A DNA stretch of 64,000 nucleotides from the NCBI RefSeq assembly GCF_000300255.2, contig NC_020913.1, positions 1,548,692-1,612,691 of the forward strand, in the 5' to 3' direction. The position numbers and the translations under genes were made by a program. The notes beneath the pieces were generated by a model. The model was given only the letters and a program-made list of their open reading frames with translations, searched no databases and was not told where the DNA came from. Shown in pieces: positions 1 through 7,909 of the stretch (within the stretch, counting starts at the first letter, position 1; every line of letters begins with the position of its first letter). Source of the DNA: Candidatus Methanomethylophilus alvi Mx1201. GTDB taxonomy: Archaea > Thermoplasmatota > Thermoplasmata > Methanomassiliicoccales > Methanomethylophilaceae.

Positions 1-597
1 CTGGAGGATATCGCCGAATCCGGGAACGTCCGTGCGATGAATACTCTTGCGAACTGCTATCATTTACACATAATTCCCTGCGAAGATTCCATCGAAAGGG
101 CCGTCTACTGGACCACAAGGGCTGCCGAATCGGGAGATGCGTAGGCCATGTATGCATTGGGCATTGCATATGCAAACGGATTCGGTGTCGAATATTGTCC
201 CGAAAAAGCCTTCGGATATTTCTCGAAGGCAGCTGAACAGGGAATCGTCGGTGCCAGTTTGGATCTGGGAAAAATGTATTTCCATGGAACCGGAGTGGAA
301 CAGTCATATCAGAAAGCAAGGGAATGGTTCATGACCGCCTGTCGTGACGGGGAAGCACAATACTATCTCGGGGAGATCTGCTACCGCGGTCTCGGGGTGG
401 ATCGCAATGATGCCCTTGCCTTCGAATGGTACTATCTCGCTATGTCCAACGGACATACTGAAGCCAAGGTGAAACTGGCGATAATGTTCGCCAACGGCCA
501 CGGTACCGAGAAGGATTCGTTCGCCACATCTTCTCTTCTCTCCGACGCGGTCGATGAAGGAAGTCGGCTGGCGATAGACCTCGATAACTGCTTCTGA
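1..597 (+). CDS. Sel1-repeat protein, 5' partial, with in-frame TAG
   Basis: The frame is open from the left edge, so the N-terminus is outside the window. The product is built of Sel1-like repeats (TPR-related helical pairs); visible units include YALGIAYANGFGV, LDLGKMYFHGTGV, YYLGEICYRGLGV and VKLAIMFANGHGT. Such proteins are usually scaffolds for protein-protein contacts; no catalytic domain is visible. A TAG codon interrupts the frame at 142-144 inside a repeat (AAESGDA-TAG-AMYALG), where Sel1 repeats usually carry a charged or polar residue, and repeat homology continues on both sides in the same frame. I therefore annotate through it, as possible pyrrolysine. If TAG is a true stop, translation could only restart at 148 in mid-repeat. 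It ends with TGA. Two more Sel1 proteins lie at 3212 and 36533. Confidence 0.75.
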
Positions 598-949
598 TTC
601 CCCTCTGTTAGAGTCGTCCGTGACCCCAATGGTCCGTAAACACCTTCCATAAACGGCCCTTACGGGCCTAACTTCCCCTTGGAGGTATTCAGATACCTTT
701 CCAGAATTACGTTCGTTTTTCAATTTTCACCTTCGGCCCTGTTCCATAAACCCTCTAGGATGATGGAGGCGAACTGACAGGGAGGGAGTGAGATAATAAC
801 GGGATAATCTCAGAAAGAATATGGAGATAATTTTTAAGAAGTGATACCGCTTGACGGAAGAGTGATAATAATCGGAGAGTCATATGGCGGAAGATATGGA
901 AGATATCGCGTCATATGAATAACAATCTTTATAATATAGAAGAAGATGA
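598..949. other. Intergenic stretch, weak hairpin, AT-rich
   Basis: No convincing gene. A short hairpin (GGCCC, loop TTAC, GGGCC) at 655-668 lies about 60 bases after the Sel1 stop and could be a weak terminator. From about 780 the DNA becomes AT-rich. The region does not hold the missing C-terminal part of the ATPase remnant that begins at 950. Confidence 0.4.
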
Positions 950-1309
950 CTATAAATAAAGATACGAAAGGTTTTTATATACCTTGGATGAAAGCGGCTT
1001 GAGGGAATAATACACATCGTCACATTCCTGTATCTCGTCCAATATCAGCAATATCCTGCCATCCGCAGGAAGATTCTTGGAGAGAATTATCCTGTCGGCC
1101 AACCTGTCGGCATCCAAATCCCCCTGGAAGAGCAATCTGTCATCCGGATTGTCTGCGAAATTGAGGTAGGCGATGTTTTCATATTCCCTGTCGCCGAACT
1201 CCATGACAATGAATGTCTTGCCGACCTGACGGCAACCCAGCAAGATCATCGGCTTCCTGTCGGGATCGTCCTTCCACTCGAGCAACTCGGCATAGATCTT
1301 GCGCTCCAT
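950..1309 (-). pseudogene. Truncated AAA ATPase (ATPase/DUF4143 family) remnant
   Basis: The 119-residue frame matches the start of the large prokaryotic ATPase/DUF4143 family: a Walker A motif (LLGCRQVGKT, about residues 23-32), then the typical stretch before Walker B (ILLILDEIQE, about residues 85-94). Family members usually run to about 400 residues; here homology stops right after Walker B. The frame ends in TAG at 950-952, and reading through adds only six residues before TAA, so the TAG does not explain the missing 300 residues. It is the only frame annotated here that ends in TAG. I read it as a decayed gene fragment. No downstream remainder is visible between 598 and 950. Confidence 0.65.
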
Positions 1310-1521
1310 ACGTCAGCTATCACAATTCGGACACATTACTATTTTTAAGTGGGGTATTTGCAGTGAAACTACTGCTAAAATGCCTCTTAAAAACAGAAAA
1401 GGGAGATAACACATATCGATGGAATGACAGGACGGAAGCCGACGGAGCATTGTGCGGATGGCCGGCTTCCCGTTCCTCGCAAAGCCTTCTTCTGGAATTG
1501 GCATCGATGACCTTTGCCTGA

Positions 1522-1755
1522 TCATCGGATCTTCACGGAGTCGGACATATCCATGTGTCCGCATACGTTACGTTTCGACACCTTCACCATCGTGATCCCG
1601 TGCGGCGGCCCATCATCGGCAACCACCTCATGCTCTTTGATGACTGCATATTCCGCCCTTTTGCCATGGACAACATGCTCATCAGGAATCTTATCGGCTC
1701 CTCCGAGAGAATATCCCTGATGAACACAGACACATGTTTTTACCCTGTACCACAC
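1522..1755 (-). CDS. Possible small hypothetical protein
   Basis: A 77-codon frame starting with GTG and ending in TGA. I do not recognise a family, but composition looks protein-like (for example KRAEYAVIKEHEVVADDGPP followed by several Met, Lys and Asp residues) and it sits head-to-head with the YbjQ gene at 1779, sharing a short promoter region. The frame stays open upstream of the GTG without an ATG, so the start is uncertain. The opposite strand is also open here, which weakens the call. The rest of 1310-1521 shows nothing I can support. Confidence 0.3.
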   Translation of the reverse strand: MWYRVKTCVCVHQGYSLGGADKIPDEHVVHGKRAEYAVIKEHEVVADDGPPHGITMVKVSKRNVCGHMDMSDSVKIR

Positions 1756-1768
1756 ATTACGTACAGGG
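1743..1768. promoter_or_regulatory. Inverted repeat upstream of ybjQ
   Basis: Perfect 8-base arms CCCTGTAC (1743-1750) and GTACAGGG (1761-1768) around a 10-base spacer, between the divergent frames at 1755 and 1779. The right arm overlaps the AGGGGG Shine-Dalgarno-like stretch of ybjQ, so it could be a dimeric-regulator operator or an RNA hairpin that hides the ribosome site. Function is inference. Confidence 0.4.
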
Positions 1769-1778
1769 GGAATTGTAA

Positions 1779-2090
1779 ACGATAATAACCACGACCGAAA
1801 AGATCCCTGGAAAAGAGTACGAGATAATCGGGATTGCCCAAGGCAACACGATACAGACCAAGAACATCGGCCGCGACATAACCCAGGGGCTCAGATCGAT
1901 GGCCGGCGGAGAACTGAAGGCATACGTGGAGATGACGTCCAAGGCCCGCGAGCTCGCAACACAGAGGATGATGGAGGATGCGGAGAGACAGGGCGCCGAT
2001 GCGGTGGTCATGATGAGGTATGAATCGTCCACCGTCGCCGCAGGAGCCGCCGAGATCCTCGCATACGGGACCGCGGTAAAGTTCATCTGA
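1779..2090 (+). CDS. YbjQ/UPF0145 family protein with a non-ATG start
   Basis: The product (103 codons counted from ACG) matches the small YbjQ/UPF0145 (heavy-metal-binding domain) family along its whole length: IITTTEKIPGKEYE at the N-terminus, GNTIQTKNIGRDI in the middle and GAAEILAYGTAVKF at the end. Members form homopentamers; function is poorly known. Family proteins normally start M-I-[IV]-T-T-T. Here the codon in the Met position is ACG (1779-1781), followed by ATA ATA, and an in-frame TAA lies immediately upstream (1776-1778). An AGGGGG stretch at 1765-1770 is well spaced for initiation there. Either a near-cognate codon (ACG or ATA) is used, or a start was lost by mutation or sequencing error; the internal ATG at 1899 would remove the first 40 residues. 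Ends in TGA. Confidence 0.75.
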   Translation, partial: TIITTTEKIPGKEYEIIGIAQGNTIQTKNIGRDITQGLRSMAGGELKAYVEMTSKARELATQRMMEDAERQGADAVVMMRYESSTVAAGAAEILAYGTAVKFI

Positions 2091-2155
2091 ACTGTGCCAG
2101 CATTGAAAACATATTAATCAAACCGCTTACATCGTTTGTTAAGGAAGGCTCAGAA

Positions 2156-2782
2156 ATGGCGAAAGAGGACCAGTATAGGAACCCGCAGGGAGATGAAGGA
2201 CGCAAGGTCATCGAGGAGATGAACGAGCACCACCGCGAACTCACGTCATGGGGACTGGGACAGATCTCCGCCATCGAAGGCCTCAGACCGAAGAAGATCC
2301 TAGATATCGGATGCGGCGGAGGGAACTGTCTCCGTATGCTCACGACACGCTACCCCAATGCGCATGCCGACGGCATAGACATATCCGAGGAGGCCGTCAA
2401 AGTCACCCTCGACCGCAATGCAGTATACCACAGCTGGGGGAAGATCGACGCCCAGGTGGCTAGCGTCTCCGATCTTCCTTTCCCCGAGAAGAGCTTCGAC
2501 CTGGTCACGGCGATTGAGACATACTTCTTCTGGCCGGACCTGGAAAAGGATCTGGCACATGCCGCATCGCGCCTGAAGGAGGGAGGGGTCATGCTGATAG
2601 TCTCCGAACAGTATCCCAACGGTAAGAACGACGAGGCCCTGAAAGAGGCATGCCTGAAGTACGGTATGAACATCCTGCCCAACGAAGAGGTCGCGAGCCT
2701 CATGGAGAAGGCGGGATTAAAGACCCAGACATTCACTAACGAAGACAAGAACTGGGTCGCTTTCGTCGGTGTCAGGCAATAA
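2156..2782 (+). CDS. Class I SAM-dependent methyltransferase
   Basis: The 208-residue product is a small Rossmann-fold methyltransferase of the Methyltransf_11 type. The glycine-rich SAM-binding motif I is ILDIGCGGGNCL (about residues 48-59), an acidic residue after strand beta 2 lies in HADGIDIS, and motif IV is in the LPFPEKSFDLV segment with AIETYFFW following. Its acceptor cannot be predicted; relatives methylate small molecules, lipids or quinone-like compounds. A good Shine-Dalgarno (AAGGAAGG) precedes the ATG and an AT-rich TATA-like element lies near 2108-2118. It appears to be transcribed alone and ends in TAA. Confidence 0.85.
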   Translation: MAKEDQYRNPQGDEGRKVIEEMNEHHRELTSWGLGQISAIEGLRPKKILDIGCGGGNCLRMLTTRYPNAHADGIDISEEAVKVTLDRNAVYHSWGKIDAQVASVSDLPFPEKSFDLVTAIETYFFWPDLEKDLAHAASRLKEGGVMLIVSEQYPNGKNDEALKEACLKYGMNILPNEEVASLMEKAGLKTQTFTNEDKNWVAFVGVRQ

Positions 2783-2820
2783 ACGAAGTTATAAATGAAC
2801 GGTATCCGATTAGGTTGGAC

Positions 2821-3165
2821 ATGGGATTCTTCTCAAAAAACGATATAAGGATGGAAGAAGACGCATTCATCTTCAAGTCCAAATACTTCAGTTACGAGAT
2901 TCCCTACACGGACATCAAGGATGTGAAGCTGAGGGACGATATCGACCTGGGCCGTATGATCACCGGCACCAGCGGTGCCCTGTCCCACTACGGGAACTTC
3001 AAGAACGATGACTACGGATCGTACGACGTCATCTTCCATGTGACAGCCAAACTGCTCATTGTCCTGGAATTCGGGGAAGAGAAGCACGTCGTGTTCAACA
3101 TGGGCAACGTCGAGAGCACCAAAGACTTCTATAAGAAACTCAAGGGCAAAGCCAGACTCCTCTGA
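2821..3165 (+). CDS. Small hypothetical protein, possible PH-like fold
   Basis: A 114-residue soluble protein of unknown function. The pattern of short beta-type segments (EDAFIFKSKYFSYEIPYTDI, then an alternating strand region, then a C-terminal helix VESTKDFYKKLKGKARLL) resembles bacterial PH-like domains, but I see no diagnostic motif. A TATA box (TTATAAAT, 2789-2796) lies 28 bases before the ATG at 2821, which favours a leaderless ATG start over the TTG two codons upstream (2815). Ends in TGA. Confidence 0.6.
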   Translation: MGFFSKNDIRMEEDAFIFKSKYFSYEIPYTDIKDVKLRDDIDLGRMITGTSGALSHYGNFKNDDYGSYDVIFHVTAKLLIVLEFGEEKHVVFNMGNVESTKDFYKKLKGKARLL

Positions 3166-3211
3166 GACCGGTCTGAGACGAACAGATTCGCGATAAGCTC
3201 TAATACTATGG

Positions 3212-3907
3212 ATGGATGTAATATCCATTATGTGTGCCCAATCTGCAGAAGACTATTTTGAAAAGATCGAATCGTTGGCCGAGGATGGAAACGCCGCAGC
3301 CCAATGCGGACTGGGAACCATGTACATAAACGGAACCTTCGTGGACAAGGACGAAGACAAGGCCATGGAATGGTTCCTCAGAGCCTCCGGTCAGGGGTCC
3401 GCAGAGGCCGCCAGCAAACTCGGGATCGCATATTACTGCGGCATAGGTACCGAAATAGACTACGGCGAAGCATTCAGATGGTTCTCCCTGGCATCCGATC
3501 GCGGCCACGGCCCCTCGGACATCTACCTCGCATGGATGTATGCCAACGGCCAGGGGACACAGAGGAATGCGGCCGGTGCGATGTTCCATCTTTTCCGTGC
3601 CTTGGAAGCCGCAGACTCCGGAGATGTTTCCACACAGACCCATCTGGGTCATATCTACATGATGGAGAATGACGTATTCGGCAGGGATGTCGAGAAGGCC
3701 TCCTGCTACCTTACCCTGGCCGCCCTGCAGGAGGATCCGGACGCACAATACAGTCTGGGGACCCTTTATGCGGACGAATCCTGGGAGAGACATTCCATAC
3801 ACAAAGCCAGGATGTGGCTGGGAAGAGCCGTCTCCAACGGTTGCAAGGAGGCTGAACATGCCCTTGCTACACTGGGACATGGAACTCCCGCCACACCCCG
3901 CCTTTAA
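3212..3907 (+). CDS. Sel1-repeat protein
   Basis: The 231-residue product consists almost wholly of Sel1-like repeats (for example CGLGTMYINGTFV, SKLGIAYYCGIGT, IYLAWMYANGQGT, THLGHIYMMENDV, YSLGTLYADESWE), forming a helical scaffold expected to bind other proteins. No signal peptide or membrane segment is visible, so it is probably cytosolic. It resembles the product at 1-597. The stop (TAA, 3905-3907) overlaps the stop of the convergent gene by four bases, so the two transcripts must overlap at their 3' ends. Confidence 0.8.
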   Translation: MDVISIMCAQSAEDYFEKIESLAEDGNAAAQCGLGTMYINGTFVDKDEDKAMEWFLRASGQGSAEAASKLGIAYYCGIGTEIDYGEAFRWFSLASDRGHGPSDIYLAWMYANGQGTQRNAAGAMFHLFRALEAADSGDVSTQTHLGHIYMMENDVFGRDVEKASCYLTLAALQEDPDAQYSLGTLYADESWERHSIHKARMWLGRAVSNGCKEAEHALATLGHGTPATPRL

Positions 3908-4608
3908 CGCTGCACCAAGACCCCGTCCCCATATATCTTACAAGGGATCGACGGTCTTCCGCAGAAAGGCATCATATCGCGGAGTCTGTGACCCATCAAT
4001 ATGTTACCTCTGCATTCGGCCTCCCCCCGCTCATCCGGAGTGAGAAGCAGATTCTTCCCGTCGGCACTCAGACGCACCGCATAACGTCCCGTACGGAATA
4101 GGGACGAGAACAACCCCTGGGGCGTATCTGTTATCGTCGGACCTGCATCATCCGGCACATCCACACCTTTCGTCACGGGGACGGAGGCCTCCAACCTGTC
4201 GGTAAGCTCCTTTATCCTCCTCTCGTATCCCTCGGATGTCTTCTCGTACACATCCCTGTCCACCGCATGGGACTCCATTATCAACGGGACTATCTCGCTC
4301 CTGCTGTTCTCCCACAGGGCCTCCGCTATCTCCTTCTTCTGACCCTCCCCCAACTCCATGAAGAACGATGCGTCCACCTTCCTTATCGCCCTGGCGAAAT
4401 AATTGCCGAGACTTATCGGGTTCAGCCTAAGGGAGCAGAACCATGTCTCCCCCGGCCGGATGATCTCCTCGGAGGACCTGTCACGGAGCACCACCGCCCC
4501 TCTGAACCTGCCTGAGACGTTTCCTTTGCGATCGGTGTGGAAACTTACGGCGGACACCGATTCATAAGGGGTGTGTTCGAGGTCCGCGACACTGCCGGGA
4601 TCGGTCAT
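3904..4608 (-). CDS. Hypothetical protein coupled to the NYN nuclease
   Basis: A 234-residue protein I do not recognise. The first 70 residues have a beta-rich, small-barrel look (KGNVSGRFRGAVVLRD, then RPGETWFCSLRLN), loosely OB/S1-like, followed by a helical, probably coiled-coil middle (VYEKTSEGYERRIKELTDRL), a linker, and a second beta-type segment. No membrane segments or cysteine clusters. Its ATG overlaps the stop of the upstream NYN-domain gene (ATGA), so the two are translationally coupled and probably act together, plausibly on RNA. Ends in TAA. Confidence 0.65.
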   Translation of the reverse strand: MTDPGSVADLEHTPYESVSAVSFHTDRKGNVSGRFRGAVVLRDRSSEEIIRPGETWFCSLRLNPISLGNYFARAIRKVDASFFMELGEGQKKEIAEALWENSRSEIVPLIMESHAVDRDVYEKTSEGYERRIKELTDRLEASVPVTKGVDVPDDAGPTITDTPQGLFSSLFRTGRYAVRLSADGKNLLLTPDERGEAECRGNILMGHRLRDMMPFCGRPSIPCKIYGDGVLVQR

Positions 4609-5180
4609 GCGATGCCTCCGGTCTGATGCCCGAAGGCCATGTCCGTGTCCCTGTGGGAAGGCATCATCACCGGCATGGAATCTAGTTCATGGAACATATC
4701 CCCGGCGCGCACCATCGACGAACTTACAGAGGACCTGAAGGCCGCCACCTCCACCCTCTTTCCGGCGGACTGTACATGCTCTATGGCGGGGATGAAATCC
4801 CGGTCACCGGAAACGACGACCGCGGTATCGAAATGATCCATCAGGGCATGTGCCACCATGTCGCAGGAAAGACATACGTCCACCTCCTTCTGCACCCCCC
4901 TGTTGGGATCGCAAGAATCCCTGACGACGACCCTGAATCCCAGATACTCCAATCTGTCACGGAGTCTTTTGGAAGGGTCTTCCGTCCCATAGGGTGCCCT
5001 GGCATCGTAGACATATGCCGCGACGAGATTCCTTCCGCCGACGAGCCCGTTGACAAGTCCGCACAGATCGACGGTGACGCCGTCTTCCGCACCCATGGCA
5101 TCCAAGGAACTGTCCAATACATTACGCAGGTCGATAAAGACCATCAGCCTATCCTTTCCGCATCCGGTAGTCAAAGACAT
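4605..5180 (-). CDS. NYN domain protein (LabA/DUF88-like putative RNase)
   Basis: The 191-residue product is a NYN/PIN-like nuclease domain: first acidic strand LMVFIDLRNVLD, a central KEVDVCLSCDMV segment and the hallmark VVVSGDRDFIPAIEHVQSAGKRVE. These Asp residues would coordinate a divalent metal. Relatives include LabA-like proteins and RNA or tRNA nucleases; the substrate is unknown. A TATA box (AATATAAAAC in plus orientation, 5203-5212) sits about 27 bases before the ATG, giving a leaderless transcript. It overlaps the downstream 234-residue gene by ATGA. Ends in TGA. Confidence 0.8.
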   Translation of the reverse strand: MSLTTGCGKDRLMVFIDLRNVLDSSLDAMGAEDGVTVDLCGLVNGLVGGRNLVAAYVYDARAPYGTEDPSKRLRDRLEYLGFRVVVRDSCDPNRGVQKEVDVCLSCDMVAHALMDHFDTAVVVSGDRDFIPAIEHVQSAGKRVEVAAFRSSVSSSMVRAGDMFHELDSMPVMMPSHRDTDMAFGHQTGGIA

Positions 5181-5202
5181 GTTTCTAAGACTCCCGGATG
5201 GG

Positions 5203-5212
5203 AATATAAAAC
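5203..5212 (-). promoter_or_regulatory. TATA box of the NYN operon
   Basis: GTTTTATATT on the minus strand, centred about 27 bases upstream of the ATG at 5180. The spacing fits archaeal transcription starting at or next to the start codon, and separates this operon from the MFS gene ending at 5234. Confidence 0.55.
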
Positions 5213-5233
5213 GCCGGCATTACATGTAATAGG

Positions 5234-6471
5234 TCAGCGCCTCTCGGAAACCTCCGAAGAGGTGCCGTCCAACCCCTTGAGCTCCATCCGGCCCGTCTTG
5301 AAGACCGTCCAAAGAAGAGCGTAAAGGGCCGAGGATATACAGATAAGGACGGCCAGACCGAAGACGTAGTCCTTCCATGGAAGGGTGGAGAGGACCATCC
5401 CTATGCACCCGATCAGGAAGAACATGAAGTTTATGAGAGACGAGACCGCACCGCTGTCCCCGTCGTGACTCGCCATCAATATCCCCATGCCCCACGGACG
5501 GATGGTGATGTTGACCGCCACACATACGGAGAAGCATACGAAGAACACATACCATGCCGTGTCCCCGACCAGAAGGGTGGCTATTCCGCTGAAACCCCCC
5601 AACACCAGATAGAGCCCGATGATGCGGCGCTTTACGATGTTCCCGGTCAGCCTGTTTATCAGCATCATCACAACGGTGCCCACCATGAGGGTCGTCGCCA
5701 GTATCAGGGAATAGGCCACGGGCTCAACCCCGAACATCCCCTCGTAGATGTACGAGGATACCGAAAGATATGCCATGAACGGCAGGTTGAACAGACATAT
5801 CATCACGGTAAAGACCAGGAACGAAGGGGTGCAGCACAGCTGCTTCATCCCCTGCAACATGTCAGACAGTCCTCCGTCCACCCTCTCCCCGTCGGGCAAA
5901 GTCTCATCCAACATAAGTGCCAGTACAAGACATACGAAGGCTATGACAGCAGGGGCGATGAATGTGGCCCTCCACCCCCATAGAGAGATCAGTGCGGCCC
6001 CCGCGATAGGTGCCAGCAAAGGTCCCAGGACGCCTACGATCGCCACTATGTTGAGGATCTTCAGACGGATGGCTCCCGAATAGCAGTCCTTGACGAAGGC
6101 GGTGGAGAGCGTCATGGCCGCACCGGCCCCTATGGCCTGCAAAACCCTGAGGACGATGAGGATACCTACGTCATGAACGAACGCACACAGCAGCGTGGTG
6201 ACGACATACTCCGCCAAACATATGACCAGCGGAGCCTTCCTCCCGTACTTGTCGGTCACCGGACCCAACAGGAGGATGGATACGGCCATGGAGAGCATGA
6301 ACCCGTAAAGGGCATATTCATGACCGCGGCGGTCGTGTCGAACTCGTCGACCATGTCCGGAAGCGCCGGGAGGAACATGTCGGTCGAAATGGGACCGAAC
6401 GCTCCCAGCAAGATCACCAATAGGAGAAACGTCCCGGAACCGAGACGCCTCTGTCCGTTCATTGAAGACAT
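5234..6471 (-). pseudogene. MFS transporter (Bcr/CflA type) with a frameshift
   Basis: The translated region is a major facilitator protein of the Bcr/CflA drug-efflux type: helix 1 with FGPISTDMFLPALPDM, motif A VTDKYGRKAPLV after helix 2, and about 12 hydrophobic segments in total. The first 50 or so residues are in one frame (ATG at 6471 or 6462) and the rest, from LYGFMLSMAVS onward, in another. The change falls at about 6307-6313 (CCCTTT on the coding strand), consistent with one missing base. The main frame alone starts at 6298 and would lack helix 1. It may be a pseudogene, a sequencing error, or a recoded gene; the otherwise intact frame favours a recent or artefactual lesion. Ends in TGA. 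Confidence 0.75.
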
Positions 6472-6558
6472 GATGACCGGCGGAATGTGCAATGGTATTT
6501 CAAGATTGCAGGCTTCGCCGCCGGCCGGATCCGTCGGAAACCCTGGACCGGAACGGCC

Positions 6559-7029
6559 TCAGAACGCACGGAGAAGGTCGTTCATCACGTCGGCGAGATG
6601 TTCCATGGCGTCGGAAGCATCCCTTATCGCGTTGGCCCTTCCGGGCTCCCCGGCCTTCATGGATTCGGATGCCTCATGCTTCGCGATATAATCCTCGTAT
6701 GCGGCTATACCCCTTCCCAATACATCGGCCACGAAATCGTCGCCGGCCTTCCTGCAGGTCTCGGCACTCTTCCTCATGTCCCCGAAGGTCTTGTTGCACA
6801 TGCGGACGGTGGCGTTCCTAGAGGGTGTCCCTTCCTCGGTGTTGAGCGCCTGCGCCACGGTGTTGCAGGCGAGCGTCACCATGGTGGCCGCGGTTATCCG
6901 TTCCACGGTGAAATCCTTGGACATCTGATGGTCGTTACCGTCTTTGACATCAATCTTCATGCCCGCCTCATGGGGGGCGTTCGGATCATAATCCTCTTTC
7001 TTGGCTTTGGAATTCTTCTTCGCTGCCAT
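6559..7029 (-). CDS. Hypothetical protein, lysine-rich N-terminus
   Basis: A 156-residue soluble protein without a family I recognise. The first 13 residues are very Lys-rich (MAAKKNSKAKKED), followed by an all-alpha body (ERITAATMVTLACNTVAQAL, then several amphipathic helices). No signal peptide, metal site or membrane segment. A helical bundle with a basic tail could bind nucleic acid or a partner protein, but this is speculation. A Shine-Dalgarno (GGAGGAAAG on the minus strand) precedes the ATG. Ends in TGA. Confidence 0.65.
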   Translation of the reverse strand: MAAKKNSKAKKEDYDPNAPHEAGMKIDVKDGNDHQMSKDFTVERITAATMVTLACNTVAQALNTEEGTPSRNATVRMCNKTFGDMRKSAETCRKAGDDFVADVLGRGIAAYEDYIAKHEASESMKAGEPGRANAIRDASDAMEHLADVMNDLLRAF

Positions 7030-7081
7030 ACTCTCTTTCCTCCTGGCACGTATCCTTAACGTAGGTCAAGAATGTTTGCCG

Positions 7082-7876
7082 TCACATGTCTATCTGGGAC
7101 AATACGATGTCCCGGTATTGCGAAGCTTCCTCCGCAGTCCTCGTCAGGAGCAGGAATCTTTTCTCCGAAAGAAGCTCTTCGTCCACATATGCGCCGGACA
7201 CCCTGGCCATGAACAGGCCCGGCATGAAGTCCCAGAGCTTGTTCACGAAACGTATGTGGATGTCCGTCCTCCCGCTGGCGAGATATGCGAAATCCACACA
7301 TGCGGCGCCGAACATCCTTATGCGGGCCACCTCGTCCTTCATCGCACCTATGAGGGCATAATGGATATCCCTCCACTCCTGCTTCTTCCGGGAGAAGTCC
7401 CCCGTGGAGACTATGCATTTCTTAAGGTCATGTCCTCCGCAAGGCTTCACCGGCATGCCGTTCAGCCTCACACCGTCGGCCACGGTGGCCGTGAACATCT
7501 CCTCCGGAACGGGCAGGTATATCACGGACATGACGGGCTCCTTCCCGACCATGAGGACCAGCTGGGTACCGAACATGGGGATCCCCCTCTCATAGTTCAG
7601 CGTCCCGTCGATGGGGTCGATCACCCATGTCCTGGCATCCGTGAGAGAATTCTCCTCACCTTCCTCAGCTATGAAGAGGTCGCCCGGAAATTCGGCCGAT
7701 ATCGTGCGTATTATGTCTTCCTGCGCCTGCCTGTCGGAGTACGTGACGAGGTCGTAGGAACCGACCGCGTTCTCCTTCTCCTCGGAGGGGCCCCCGTCGG
7801 AGCGGACATATCTGTCGGCCGCCCTGCGAACGGCGTCCGCCGCCACCTCCAACTCACGGGAATAGGGATCCTGCAT
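7082..7876 (-). CDS. Inositol monophosphatase family phosphatase
   Basis: The 264-residue product has the metal and phosphate motifs of the IMPase/archaeal FBPase family: FIAEEGEE (about 68-75), the central VIDPIDGTLNYERGIP (about 85-100) and the late WDF motif in NKLWDFMPGLF. Members dephosphorylate inositol-1-phosphate, fructose-1,6-bisphosphate or adenosine phosphates with Mg2+; the substrate cannot be settled here. A second paralogue is encoded at 28588. It is followed at the left by an unrelated hypothetical gene and preceded by the degenerate phosphoesterase gene. Ends in TGA. Confidence 0.85.
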   Translation of the reverse strand: MQDPYSRELEVAADAVRRAADRYVRSDGGPSEEKENAVGSYDLVTYSDRQAQEDIIRTISAEFPGDLFIAEEGEENSLTDARTWVIDPIDGTLNYERGIPMFGTQLVLMVGKEPVMSVIYLPVPEEMFTATVADGVRLNGMPVKPCGGHDLKKCIVSTGDFSRKKQEWRDIHYALIGAMKDEVARIRMFGAACVDFAYLASGRTDIHIRFVNKLWDFMPGLFMARVSGAYVDEELLSEKRFLLLTRTAEEASQYRDIVLSQIDM

Positions 7877-7909
7877 GAGCCAGATATCCGGGACCCGACA
7901 TATACGCTT

